A DNA stretch of 64,000 nt from G958295645 sp965242735 (GTDB taxonomy: Bacteria; Gemmatimonadota; Gemmatimonadetes; Longimicrobiales; Gaopeijiaceae). Location: NCBI GenBank assembly GCA_965242735.1, contig OZ251497.1, forward strand, positions 2,542,001 through 2,606,000, given 5' to 3'. The notes beneath the pieces are model-generated. The model was not told where the DNA came from. It saw only the letters and a list, made by a program, of their open reading frames with translations, and did not search any database. Shown here piece by piece: positions 53,629-61,491 of this stretch. The translations under genes and the position numbers were made by a program. Position 1 is the first letter of the stretch; each line of letters begins with the position of its first letter.

Positions 53629-56079
53629 ATGACCCACGATCAGCTCGGCTGGATCGCCAACTACATCTGGGGCATCGCGGACGACGTGCTGCGCGACCTG
53701 TACGTGCGCGGCAAGTACCGGGACGTGATCCTGCCCATGACCGTGCTCCGCCGTCTGGACGCGGTGCTCGAGCCGAAGAAGCAGGACGTGCTGGACCGGA
53801 AGGCCATGCTGGACAAGGCCGGCGTCGCGAACCAAGACGCCGGACTGCGCGAAGCGGCGGGCCAGGCGTTCTGGAACGCGTCGCCCTTCACGATGCAGGC
53901 CCTCAAGGCGCGGGCGAGCCAGCAGCAGCTTCGGGCCGACTTCGAGGCGTACCTAGACGGATTCTCGCCGAACGTTCAGGAGATCATCGACAACTTCGAG
54001 TTTCGCAACCAAGTCCCCCGGCTGTCGAAGGCCGACGCGCTGGGCTCGCTGATCGAGAAGCTGACCTCGCCCGACGTGAACCTGGGGCCAGCGCCCGTGC
54101 TCAAGCCCGACGGGACGGTCAAGCATCCGGGCCTCGACAACCACGGCATGGGCACGATCTTCGAGGAGCTGGTTCGCCGCTTCAACGAGGAGAACAACGA
54201 AGAGGCCGGCGAGCACTGGACGCCGCGCGACGCCGTGAAGCTCATGGCCAAGCTCGTCTTCCTGCCCGTGGCGGACGACATCGCGCCCGGCACCTACCTG
54301 CTCTACGACGGCGCCTGCGGGACCGGCGGAATGCTGACCGTCGCCGAAGAGACATTGCAGGCGCTGGCCCAGGAGCGCGACAAGAAGGTGAGCACGCACC
54401 TCTACGGCCAGGAGATCAACGCCGAGACCTACGCCATCTGCAAGGCCGATCTGCTCCTGAAGGGCGAAGGCGAGGCGGCGGACAACATCGTGGGCGGCCC
54501 CGAGCACTCCACTCTGTCCAACGACGCCTTCCCGGACAAGGAGTTCGACTTCATGCTGTCGAACCCGCCCTACGGCAAGAGCTGGAAGAGCGACCTCCAG
54601 CGCATGGGCGGCAAGCGCGACATGCACGATCCGCGCTTCGTGATTGAGCACGGCACCGACCCCGACTTCCGGCTCGCAACCAAGGTCAGCGATGGCCAGA
54701 TGCTGTTCCTAGCCAACATGCTGAGCAAGATGAAGCAGGGCACGGCGCTGGGCAGCCGCATCGCCGAAGTCCACAACGGCAGCTCGCTGTTCACGGGAGG
54801 CGCGGGCCAAGGCGAAAGCAACATCCGCCAGTGGATCATCGAAAACGACTGGTTGGAAGCGATCGTGGCGCTGCCGCTGAACATGTTCTACAACACGGGG
54901 ATCGCCACGTACGTCTGGGTCCTCACCAACCGCAAGCCCGAGCATCGCGTCGGAAAGGTGCAGCTCATTGACGCCTCCAAGTGGTTCACGCCCCTGCGAA
55001 AAAACCTGGGAAAGAAGAACTGCAAGCTGTCGGAAACCGACATCCAGCGCGTGTGCGACGTGTTCCTCGCCTTCGAGGAGACCGAGGAGTCGAAGATCTT
55101 CTCCAACGACGACTTCGGGTACGAGAAGGTGATCGTGGAGCGGCCGTTGCGGATCGCGGGCGCGGAGGCGGAGCGCGTCTACAAGGAGGCGGAGATCAAG
55201 CGGCTGAAGGAGGACGGCGAGCGCGCCCCGGAGGCGGCCCCGGTGATTCGGCGGGCGTGGAAGAAGGGCGCGGAGGCCGATCCGCTGGCGGGTCGCTTCG
55301 AGGTGGTGGTGGACGGCGCGCCCGCCGTCGTGGAGTACTGGCCGGACCCGGACCTCCGGGACACCGAGCAGGTCGCCTTGACCGAGGACGGCGGCGTGGA
55401 TGGCTTCGTGCGCCGGGAGGTGTTGCCCTACGCGCCGGACGCCTGGTATCGCCCCGACTCGGTGAAGACGGGATACGAGATCAACTTCACGCGGCACTTC
55501 TACAAGCCCAAGCCGATGCGGCCGCTGGCCGAGATTCGGCGGGATATTCTCGGCGTGCGGCGCGAGGCCGACGCTCTGCTGGCATCGCTCGTGGCTGAGC
55601 CTCCGCCCCCTCTGTACGGTGCGCCCCTGCGCGTGTACGTTGATACGAGCGTGGTCGGCGGTTGCTGCGACGAAGAGTTCCGGGAGCCTTCCCGTCGGCT
55701 GTTCGACGCGTTCGTCCGAGGGGAGCACACTCTGCTCCTGTCGCACGTCACCGCCGCTGAGCTGGAAGGCGCAAGACAGGAGGTGCATGACGTGTTGTCG
55801 GAGGTGCCCGACGCGCACATCGAACGGATCGACCCGTCGATGGACGCCGCACGTCTCGCGCTCGCCTATATTGAAGAGGGAGCCTTGGCACCGTCGATGA
55901 AGCCCGACGCCCAGCACATCGCGCTAGCCACGTTGGCCGAGGCCGACGTCTTGGTCAGCTGGAACTTCAAACACATCGTGAATGTCCGCCGGATTCGGAT
56001 ATGCAACTCCGTCAACATCGTTCGAGAATACCAGTCCATCAACATCTGCTCACCATGGGAGATCGAGTACCATGACTGA
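53629..56079 (+). CDS. hsdM: Type I methyltransferase HsdM fused to a C-terminal PIN (VapC-like) domain
   Basis: Adenine methyltransferase of a type I system, 816 residues from ATG 53629. Residues 1 to about 650 are HsdM: HsdM_N (MTHDQLGWIANYIWGIADDV), SAM motif YDGACGTGGML (226-236), catalytic NPPY (312-315). After a Pro-rich joint (EPPPPLYGAPL) comes a full PIN domain, about 667-816: VDTSVVGG with Asp672, TAAELEGA, KPDAQHIALATLAEADVLVS, SWNFKHIVN and the terminal SPWEIEYHD. PIN domains are usually Mg-dependent RNases. There is no stop between the parts; an in-frame GTG at 55633 lacks a ribosome binding site, so a separate PIN product is unlikely. The stop overlaps the next ATG by eight bases. 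Confidence 0.93.
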   Translation: MTHDQLGWIANYIWGIADDVLRDLYVRGKYRDVILPMTVLRRLDAVLEPKKQDVLDRKAMLDKAGVANQDAGLREAAGQAFWNASPFTMQALKARASQQQLRADFEAYLDGFSPNVQEIIDNFEFRNQVPRLSKADALGSLIEKLTSPDVNLGPAPVLKPDGTVKHPGLDNHGMGTIFEELVRRFNEENNEEAGEHWTPRDAVKLMAKLVFLPVADDIAPGTYLLYDGACGTGGMLTVAEETLQALAQERDKKVSTHLYGQEINAETYAICKADLLLKGEGEAADNIVGGPEHSTLSNDAFPDKEFDFMLSNPPYGKSWKSDLQRMGGKRDMHDPRFVIEHGTDPDFRLATKVSDGQMLFLANMLSKMKQGTALGSRIAEVHNGSSLFTGGAGQGESNIRQWIIENDWLEAIVALPLNMFYNTGIATYVWVLTNRKPEHRVGKVQLIDASKWFTPLRKNLGKKNCKLSETDIQRVCDVFLAFEETEESKIFSNDDFGYEKVIVERPLRIAGAEAERVYKEAEIKRLKEDGERAPEAAPVIRRAWKKGAEADPLAGRFEVVVDGAPAVVEYWPDPDLRDTEQVALTEDGGVDGFVRREVLPYAPDAWYRPDSVKTGYEINFTRHFYKPKPMRPLAEIRRDILGVRREADALLASLVAEPPPPLYGAPLRVYVDTSVVGGCCDEEFREPSRRLFDAFVRGEHTLLLSHVTAAELEGARQEVHDVLSEVPDAHIERIDPSMDAARLALAYIEEGALAPSMKPDAQHIALATLAEADVLVSWNFKHIVNVRRIRICNSVNIVREYQSINICSPWEIEYHD

Positions 56080-56287
56080 ACCTACGGAGAAGAAGCCCTT
56101 CAGCCACGTCAAGCACCTTCGTGAGATACGAGACCGCATCGGAAAGGAACTGGAGCACATGACACCCGGAGAAGCCTACCGGTGGTACCTGTCTCGCGAA
56201 TACAAGAACCCCAAGTTGCGGGCACTGATGTCGAGAGCCAAGACGCCACTGCCTGCAGAGAAAGAAGACGGACACCAAGGCCGATGA
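56072..56287 (+). CDS. Small antitoxin-like protein A1
   Basis: 71 residues, MTEPTEKKPFSHVKHLREIR then DRIGKELEHMTPGEAYRWYL. Mostly helical and charged. It starts inside the end of the hsdM-PIN gene (8-base overlap), with GGGAG nine bases upstream. Stand-alone PIN toxins of this type are commonly followed by a small protein with an FDSVKxMREIRDRISxE-like opening, so by position and sequence pattern I call it a candidate PIN antitoxin. It is a paralogue of the next three genes and closest to the third. Confidence 0.75.
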   Translation: MTEPTEKKPFSHVKHLREIRDRIGKELEHMTPGEAYRWYLSREYKNPKLRALMSRAKTPLPAEKEDGHQGR

Positions 56288-56499
56288 GCAGCCCCGGACC
56301 CCCCGAGCCAGTCAGCTACATCCAGCTTCTCCGCGAGATCAGGGATCGCATCGGTGAAGAGATCGCGGACATGACGATTGAAGAACGCCTCCAATGGCAC
56401 GAGTCCCAAGAACTCGATCCAGAACTGGAAACCCTGTTCGCTAGCGCCAAGCCCCCGAAGCCTCCCCGCTCAAGACGACCGGTGGACCACGATGAATGA
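56284..56499 (+). CDS. Small antitoxin-like protein B1
   Basis: 71 residues, containing SYIQLLREIRDRIGEEIADM and TIEERLQWHESQELDPELET, then a basic Pro-rich end (PPKPPRSRRPVDHDE). The ATG overlaps the A1 stop (ATGA). It shares the LREIRDRI core with A1 and A2 but is nearly identical only to B2. Little ribosome binding site is visible, so translation probably depends on coupling. Confidence 0.72.
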   Translation: MSSPGPPEPVSYIQLLREIRDRIGEEIADMTIEERLQWHESQELDPELETLFASAKPPKPPRSRRPVDHDE

Positions 56500-56710
56500 C
56501 CCTACGGGCGACCAGCCCTTCAGCCACGTCAAACACCTGCGCGAGATCCGAGACCGCATCAACGACGAGTTGGAACACATGACGGCCGAGGAAGCCTATC
56601 GTTGGCACAAGTCCCGAAAATACAAGGACCCAACGTTGCGGGCCCTGATGTCGAGAGGCAAGTCGCCACCATCTGAAAGACGGGAGACCGACACCAAGGC
56701 CGATGAATAG
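56492..56710 (+). CDS. Small antitoxin-like protein A2
   Basis: 72 residues, close copy of A1: PFSHVKHLREIRDRINDELE, HMTAEEAYRWHKSRKYKD and LRALMSRGKSPP. It begins eight bases before the B1 stop codon and has no separate ribosome binding site. A1-B1 and A2-B2 form a tandem duplication of about 420 bases. Confidence 0.72.
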   Translation: MNDPTGDQPFSHVKHLREIRDRINDELEHMTAEEAYRWHKSRKYKDPTLRALMSRGKSPPSERRETDTKADE

Positions 56711-56918
56711 CCCCGAACCCCCCGAGCCAGTCAGCTACATCAAGCTCCTCCGCGAAATCAGGGACCGCATCAACGAGGAGATCGCGGACATGACCATCGA
56801 AGAACGCCTCCGCTGGCACGAATCCCAAGAGCTCGACCCAGAGCTGGAGAAGCTGTTCGCGAGGGCGATGCCCCCAGGGCCTCCCCGCTCAAGACAACCG
56901 GTGGACCAGGATGAGTGA
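56703..56918 (+). CDS. Small antitoxin-like protein B2
   Basis: 71 residues, close copy of B1: PEPVSYIKLLREIRDRINEE, IADMTIEERLRWHESQELDP and the basic Pro-rich end. It overlaps A2 by eight bases and hsdS by eight bases. Last of the four-gene array. Confidence 0.72.
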   Translation: MNSPEPPEPVSYIKLLREIRDRINEEIADMTIEERLRWHESQELDPELEKLFARAMPPGPPRSRQPVDQDE

Positions 56919-58368
56919 CTCCACGACGAGTCCAGCAACCGTCGAAGTCGATGCCCGGAACGGCCGCATTCGCCACGTTGGCCGTCGTCAAGGCTTCTCG
57001 CCCTACCCGAAGTACAAGCCGAGCGGTGTGGAGTGGTTGGGGGACGTGCCGGAACACTGGGTAGTAGCACCCGTCAAGCGACACTATGACGTGCTATTGG
57101 GCAAGATGTTGCAGACCGGACCGAGCACGCCATCGGATCGGCAGGTGGCCTACTTGAAGGCCAAGCATGTCCAGTGGTTCTCGATTCACGCTACTGATCT
57201 GCCACGGATGTGGGCGAGCCCCCACGAATTGGAACATTTCGCCATTCGCAATGGCGATCTGCTCGTATGCGAAGGCGGCGAGGGTGGACGATCGGCGGTT
57301 GTGCAGGGGATCGCCGGTCGGCACATCATCCAGAACGCACTTCATCGAGTGCGACCTCGCGGTAGATCGTCCAATCTCTGGCTACAGTACGTGATGAGCG
57401 TTGCAGCATCTGCCGGCTTGCTAGAGGCAATTAACAGCAAGGCAACCATTGCACACTTTACTGCCGACAAATTCAATGCGCTGATGATTCCCATGCCTCG
57501 CCCAGACGAAGTGAGCGTCCTTGTCGCCTATCTCGACCGCGAAACCGCCAAGATCGACGCGCTGATCGCCCGGAACGAGGTCCTGATCGAGCGCCTCAAG
57601 GAGCAGCGGGCCGCTCTCATCACCCGGACGGTCACGCGCGGACTGCCGCCAAATGAGAGTCGGAAGGCTGGCATCGACCCGCATCCGAAGCTCAAGCCGA
57701 GCGGAGTGGAATGGTTGGGGAATGTGCCGGAACATTGGGTCGTAGCACCCGTCAAACGACACTATGATGTGGTATTGGGCAAGATGTTGCAGACCGGACC
57801 GAGCACGCCATCGGATCGGCAGGTGGCCTACTTGAAGGCCAAGCATGTCCAGTGGTTCTCGATTCACGCTACTGATCTGCCACGGATGTGGGCGAGCCCC
57901 CACGAATTGGAACATTTCGCCATTCGCAATGGCGATCTGCTCGTATGCGAAGGCGGCGAGGGTGGACGATCGGCGGTTGTGCAGGGGATCGCCGGTCGGC
58001 ACATCATCCAGAACGCACTTCATCGAGTGCGACCTCGCGGTAGATCGTCCAATCTCTGGCTACAGTACGTGATGAGCGTTGCAGCATCTGCCGGCTTGCT
58101 AGAGGCAATTAACAGCAAGGCAACCATTGCACACTTTACTGCCGACAAATTCAATGCGCTGATGATTCCCATGCCTCGCCCAGACGAAGTGAGCGTCCTT
58201 GTCGCCTATCTCGACCGCGAAACCGCCAAGATCGACAAGGCAACCGCTCTGGCCCGTCAGGAAGCTGACCTGCTCCGCGAGTACCGCGCGCGCCTAATCT
58301 CCAATGTGGTCACCGGGCAGATGGACGTACGCTGCCTTGCTGGCGCGGGCGTGGAGGCCGTCGAATGA
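56911..58368 (+). CDS. hsdS: Type I specificity subunit HsdS with two identical recognition repeats
   Basis: Selects the DNA target for the M and R subunits. The 485-residue product has two target-recognition units, each starting KPSGVEWLG(D/N)VPEHWVV and ending YLDRETAKID. The first is followed by the central helix (ALIARNEVLIERLKEQRAAL), the second by a shorter helical end (LLREYRARLISNVVTGQMDV). The two units appear identical in protein from GKMLQTGPSTPSDRQVAYLK onward, where natural HsdS proteins normally have different halves. The predicted target is therefore two copies of one half-site in inverted orientation. Confidence 0.92.
   Translation: MSDSTTSPATVEVDARNGRIRHVGRRQGFSPYPKYKPSGVEWLGDVPEHWVVAPVKRHYDVLLGKMLQTGPSTPSDRQVAYLKAKHVQWFSIHATDLPRMWASPHELEHFAIRNGDLLVCEGGEGGRSAVVQGIAGRHIIQNALHRVRPRGRSSNLWLQYVMSVAASAGLLEAINSKATIAHFTADKFNALMIPMPRPDEVSVLVAYLDRETAKIDALIARNEVLIERLKEQRAALITRTVTRGLPPNESRKAGIDPHPKLKPSGVEWLGNVPEHWVVAPVKRHYDVVLGKMLQTGPSTPSDRQVAYLKAKHVQWFSIHATDLPRMWASPHELEHFAIRNGDLLVCEGGEGGRSAVVQGIAGRHIIQNALHRVRPRGRSSNLWLQYVMSVAASAGLLEAINSKATIAHFTADKFNALMIPMPRPDEVSVLVAYLDRETAKIDKATALARQEADLLREYRARLISNVVTGQMDVRCLAGAGVEAVE
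57095..57558 (+). repeat. First copy of a 464-base exact direct repeat in hsdS
   Basis: Matches 57773-58236 at a constant offset of 678 bases; I found no mismatch by eye. It covers nearly the whole first recognition domain. The bases before it (57015-57094) are similar but diverged from the second copy. Confidence 0.9.
57773..58236 (+). repeat. Second copy of the 464-base exact direct repeat in hsdS
   Basis: Second recognition-domain copy, offset 678 bases from 57095-57558. Exact identity next to diverged flanks points to recent gene conversion or duplication. Confidence 0.9.
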
Positions 58369-60053
58369 GCCGAGCCGAGGACATGGCACTCGTGGACCGG
58401 TTGCGGATGCAGTCGTCCGAAACCGAATGGCTGGAGTTCAAGCAGAAGCGGTGCGCGCCGGAGCAGATCGGCCAATACTTGTCGGCGCTTGCGAACTCAG
58501 CCTGCTTGGTCGATCGGCCCGAGGGCTACCTCATTCTCGGCATCGAGGACGGGACCCATAAAGTCGCGGGAACGGACTTCGACCCGTACAGAGCCAAGGG
58601 GAGGGGCAACCAAGACCTCCTGCCCTGGCTGGAGGCCAGGCTTCGCCCCCAGACGGGTTTTGAGGCGCGGGTGGTGGATCATCCCGACGGCCGGGTGGTC
58701 GTCTTTGAGGTGGCATCGGCCAAGGACCAGCCCGTCAGCTTTCTTGGGACGGCATACGTCCGCGTGGGCGCGAGCAAGACGGAGCTGGCGAAGCACCCTA
58801 CCAGGGCGCGCGCCATTTGGACTCGGGAACTTGATTGGTCGGGGCAGCTTTGCGAGAGTGCAACGGTTGATGACCTAGATCCGGCGGCTCTGATAAAGGC
58901 GCGGATCCAGTTCATCGAGCGGCATTCGGCCCAGGAGGGCGACATCCACGCATGGGACGATCTGACATTTCTGCATAAGACGCGACTCTTCAGGGACGGA
59001 ACGGCGACGAACGCGGCACTGCTCCTGCTGGGCCGGCCCGAGTCTGCGAGCCTGCTCACGGACGGGATCGCGTGGCTCGTCTGGATACTCAAGGACGCGG
59101 ACAACAATCCATTGGACATCGTCCAGATCGACTTGCCCTTTTTCGACGCGGGAAATCGAGTGCTGCAGCACGTGCGCAACCTTCCCGTTCGGTTCATGCC
59201 CAAGGGAACCCTGTTGCCGAAGCAGGTCCACCAGTACGACCCGTGGGTCGTTCGGGAAGTCGTCCACAACGCCATTGCGCATCAGGACTACTACATGCGC
59301 GGTCGCATATCGGCAGTGGAGTTTCCCGACCGCATCATCGTGAACAATGCCGGAGCGTTTCTGCCCGGAAGTGTCGAGACCGTCGTTCGCCGGGACGCTC
59401 CCGGACCTCGGTATCGAAACCCGTTGTTGGCGGGTGCCATGTATGCACTCGGCATCATCGACTCCCAGGGAGGCGGGATTCGGAAGATGTTCGAGACGCA
59501 GCGGCGACGCTTCTTTCCTCTACCGGACTACGACTTGGCCGAGTACGGCTACGTCGAGGTGACGATCCATGGCCGCCTGTTCGGCGAGGCGTACCCCCGC
59601 TTGCTTTTGGAGCGACCGGACATGGACTTGGAGAAAGTCATGCTCCTGGACCGGGTACAGAAGGGACTGCCCATCAGCTCTGACGCCCATCTGCGCCTAG
59701 AAGCCGAAGGGCTGCTCCACGGGGCGCATCCGCATCACGTCGTCGCGGACCCGATTCTGGACGTGACCGCTCCGAACCCGGAGGGTACACAGTCAGCACT
59801 GACCCATCAGCACTACGTGGACATGGTTGTCGGCGTGGTGGTCGAGCATGGCCCGGTCGGTAGGTCGGAGATTGAGGAGGTCCTGTTGCCGGAACTCCCC
59901 AACGAGCTGACGGACGAGCAAAAACGCACGAGAGTTCGCAATCTCCTTCAGATGGCCCGACAGGCGGGCCGAATCGTCAACGCAGGAAGTCGTTCCCGGC
60001 CAGCCTGGGTGCACGCGGGCCGAAGCCAGACCACGGATGCGGTCCTTTACTAG
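58365..60053 (+). CDS. AlbA_2 domain and GHKL-type ATPase protein of the restriction locus
   Basis: The 562-residue product begins with an AlbA_2 (Schlafen-like) domain: ETEWLEFKQKRCAPEQIGQY, LANSACLVDRPEGYLILGIE. An ATPase-like part follows with VREVVHNAIAHQDYYMRGRI (N-box), FPDRIIVNNAGAFLPGS and GIIDSQGGGIRKMFE, and then a C-terminal winged-helix-like region. Proteins of this type are frequent in type I loci and defence islands; their exact function is unsettled. The ATG overlaps the hsdS stop by four bases, so it belongs to the same operon. Confidence 0.88.
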   Translation: MSRAEDMALVDRLRMQSSETEWLEFKQKRCAPEQIGQYLSALANSACLVDRPEGYLILGIEDGTHKVAGTDFDPYRAKGRGNQDLLPWLEARLRPQTGFEARVVDHPDGRVVVFEVASAKDQPVSFLGTAYVRVGASKTELAKHPTRARAIWTRELDWSGQLCESATVDDLDPAALIKARIQFIERHSAQEGDIHAWDDLTFLHKTRLFRDGTATNAALLLLGRPESASLLTDGIAWLVWILKDADNNPLDIVQIDLPFFDAGNRVLQHVRNLPVRFMPKGTLLPKQVHQYDPWVVREVVHNAIAHQDYYMRGRISAVEFPDRIIVNNAGAFLPGSVETVVRRDAPGPRYRNPLLAGAMYALGIIDSQGGGIRKMFETQRRRFFPLPDYDLAEYGYVEVTIHGRLFGEAYPRLLLERPDMDLEKVMLLDRVQKGLPISSDAHLRLEAEGLLHGAHPHHVVADPILDVTAPNPEGTQSALTHQHYVDMVVGVVVEHGPVGRSEIEEVLLPELPNELTDEQKRTRVRNLLQMARQAGRIVNAGSRSRPAWVHAGRSQTTDAVLY

Positions 60054-60070
60054 CGGATTGTCCGAAACGA

Positions 60071-60082
60071 CCTCCCGGGAGG
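60071..60082. terminator. Palindrome after the AlbA_2 gene
   Basis: CCTCCCGGGAGG, perfect 12-base palindrome flanked by ACGA and TCGT, 18 bases after the stop. Could form a short hairpin ending the hsdM-hsdS-AlbA_2 transcript. Two copies of CCTTTACTAG (60044-60053 and 60133-60142) bracket it; their meaning is unknown. Confidence 0.3.
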
Positions 60083-60291
60083 AGCGTCGTCATTCGTAAA
60101 TCGTTGTCAGTAAATGACTTGCGTTTTACTAGCCTTTACTAGAAGCTGTCCCGGAAGATGTCGGCAACCGCGAGAAGGGCTTGAAGAGGCGGAGTCTGCC
60201 AACGACTTGAGACGCGAAGCGGAGTCATTAGTGACCTTCGTCCTGGGCGACGGGGATCGCGGGCGGCGGGTTGATCCAGACCTCCGAGGGC

Positions 60292-60623
60292 TCAAGACCT
60301 CTTCTCGCCGTCGAAGCTCAGTCGCCACTCCGCCAGCGCCCGCGCCGGCCGCTTCTCGCCCGTGGACCTCGACTTCGGTCCCCGCTTTCTGCGACAGCGG
60401 GGCAGCAAGCCGTCCCGCGCCGCCTGCCGACCGCCCCCCCCCCGCCCGCGCGCCGCTCCGCCTCCTCGAGGATGCGCAGCTTGTACGCCGCCGTGAACCG
60501 ACGCCTCGTCGCCTTCGCCACGACCTCCGGGTCCGGCGGCGGCGGCGGCGGCGGCCAGCCCGCTGTCGTCCCGGCGTCTTCCGGTGCCTGCAGCCGTCGG
60601 GCGGAGGACGTCTTCCGAGCCAT
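60292..60623 (-). pseudogene. Decayed IS3-type OrfA transposase
   Basis: ATG at 60623 has a good AGAGGAGAAG upstream and begins MARKTSSARRLQAPEDAG. DPEVVAKATRRRFTAAYKLR and ILEEAERR follow, the start of an IS3-family helix-turn-helix transposase. The recognition helix segment is deleted at a C-run (60434-60443), and the tail (LLPRCRRKRGPKSRSTGEKR) continues in another frame to a stop at 60292. Broken, no OrfB nearby. Confidence 0.65.
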
Positions 60624-60782
60624 CGCTTCTCCTCTGGAATCCTGCATTCGACGCTCGCTTCTCGCCCTACTCTAATCTCTCTCGCCACCGCTGTCGCGGG
60701 GCCATTTGGCAGACAGGGGTGACGACAGTCATCGTTCCCGCACCTCTTGACATGATCCTGATGACCGCTTACGATCACGCCC

Positions 60783-61166
60783 ATGTACGTTGCACCCGTA
60801 CCCAACCGGAGCTCGTCGCCCGCCGTCCTGCTGCGATCCTCCTACTGCCAGGGCGGCAAGGTCCGCAAGCATACGCTCGCCAACCTGTCGAAGTGGATCG
60901 ACGAACTGGTCGAGGCCTTTCGCGTCCTGCCCGAGGACGGCGTGGCGTCGCCTCCCCTCGACGACGCCTTCCGCATCGCGTCCTCTCGACCGCCCGGTCA
61001 CATCGCCGCCATTATGGGTACGGCCCGCAGACTGGCCTTCGAGCGCATGCTGGACCGCAAGCCCTCGAAGAACCGGTCGCTGGCCGCCGCCATGGTCCTG
61101 GCGCGGATCTTCGACGCCCCAGCGTCGATCGCTACTTCTTCCACGCTGTTGCCGCGGCTTTCCGCG
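60783..61166 (+). pseudogene. Truncated IS1634-type transposase
   Basis: Opens MYVAPVPNRSSSPAVLLRSS with GGKVRKHTLANLSKWIDELV and PPGHIAAIMGTARRLAFERM, matching the N-terminus of IS1634-family transposases (VPNRNSPPAxLLRES, GGKVRKRTLANLS). Similarity is lost after about residue 120; the catalytic part is absent. The rest of the frame to 61391 is not family-like. Confidence 0.65.
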
Positions 61167-61491
61167 GATCCTGGTCTTCTCGAGCAGGTCCCAACCCTCT
61201 TTCCCAAAACCACGAGGCCCCTACCGGACTTTGAGGTCCGACTCCATGGTCGTGATGTCCAAAACACAAGCCATACCGACACCCGCACAGCCAGCCTGAC
61301 CGGGTCGGGCCGCCAACTCTTCGGTCGCTTCCGCTTTCGTAACCGGACCCCGGCTTCGGCACACCCGTCGTTGCCGCCTCATATTTGCTGATCAACACTT
61401 GCCCTTGACACTGCGAGCATTCGTCCCCATCTTTCCAACACCTATGTCACACGCCGTCCAGAACCAGCCACGACGACAACGAGAAGGTCTG
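61167..61491. other. Spacer between transposase remnant and low-GC module
   Basis: About 325 bases with no convincing gene. Base composition falls from GC-rich to about half GC across this stretch, marking the boundary of more recently acquired DNA. The promoter of the next gene is expected near 61390-61480. Confidence 0.4.

Larger units (their letters stand above)
56072..56910 (+). repeat. Tandem duplication of a two-gene antitoxin-like unit
   Basis: Unit 1 (56072-56491) and unit 2 (56492-56910) each encode an A-type and a B-type small protein and are offset by about 420 bases. Conserved stretches include CAGCCACGTCAAPCACCT-like and GACATGACnATnGAAGAACG sequence. A and B are themselves homologous, so the array grew by at least two duplications. 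Confidence 0.8.

Noticed and set aside
55627..56079. PIN domain as a separate gene starting at an in-frame GTG (55633)
   Set aside because: No ribosome binding site precedes it and the frame is continuous with HsdM; the fusion is the simpler reading.
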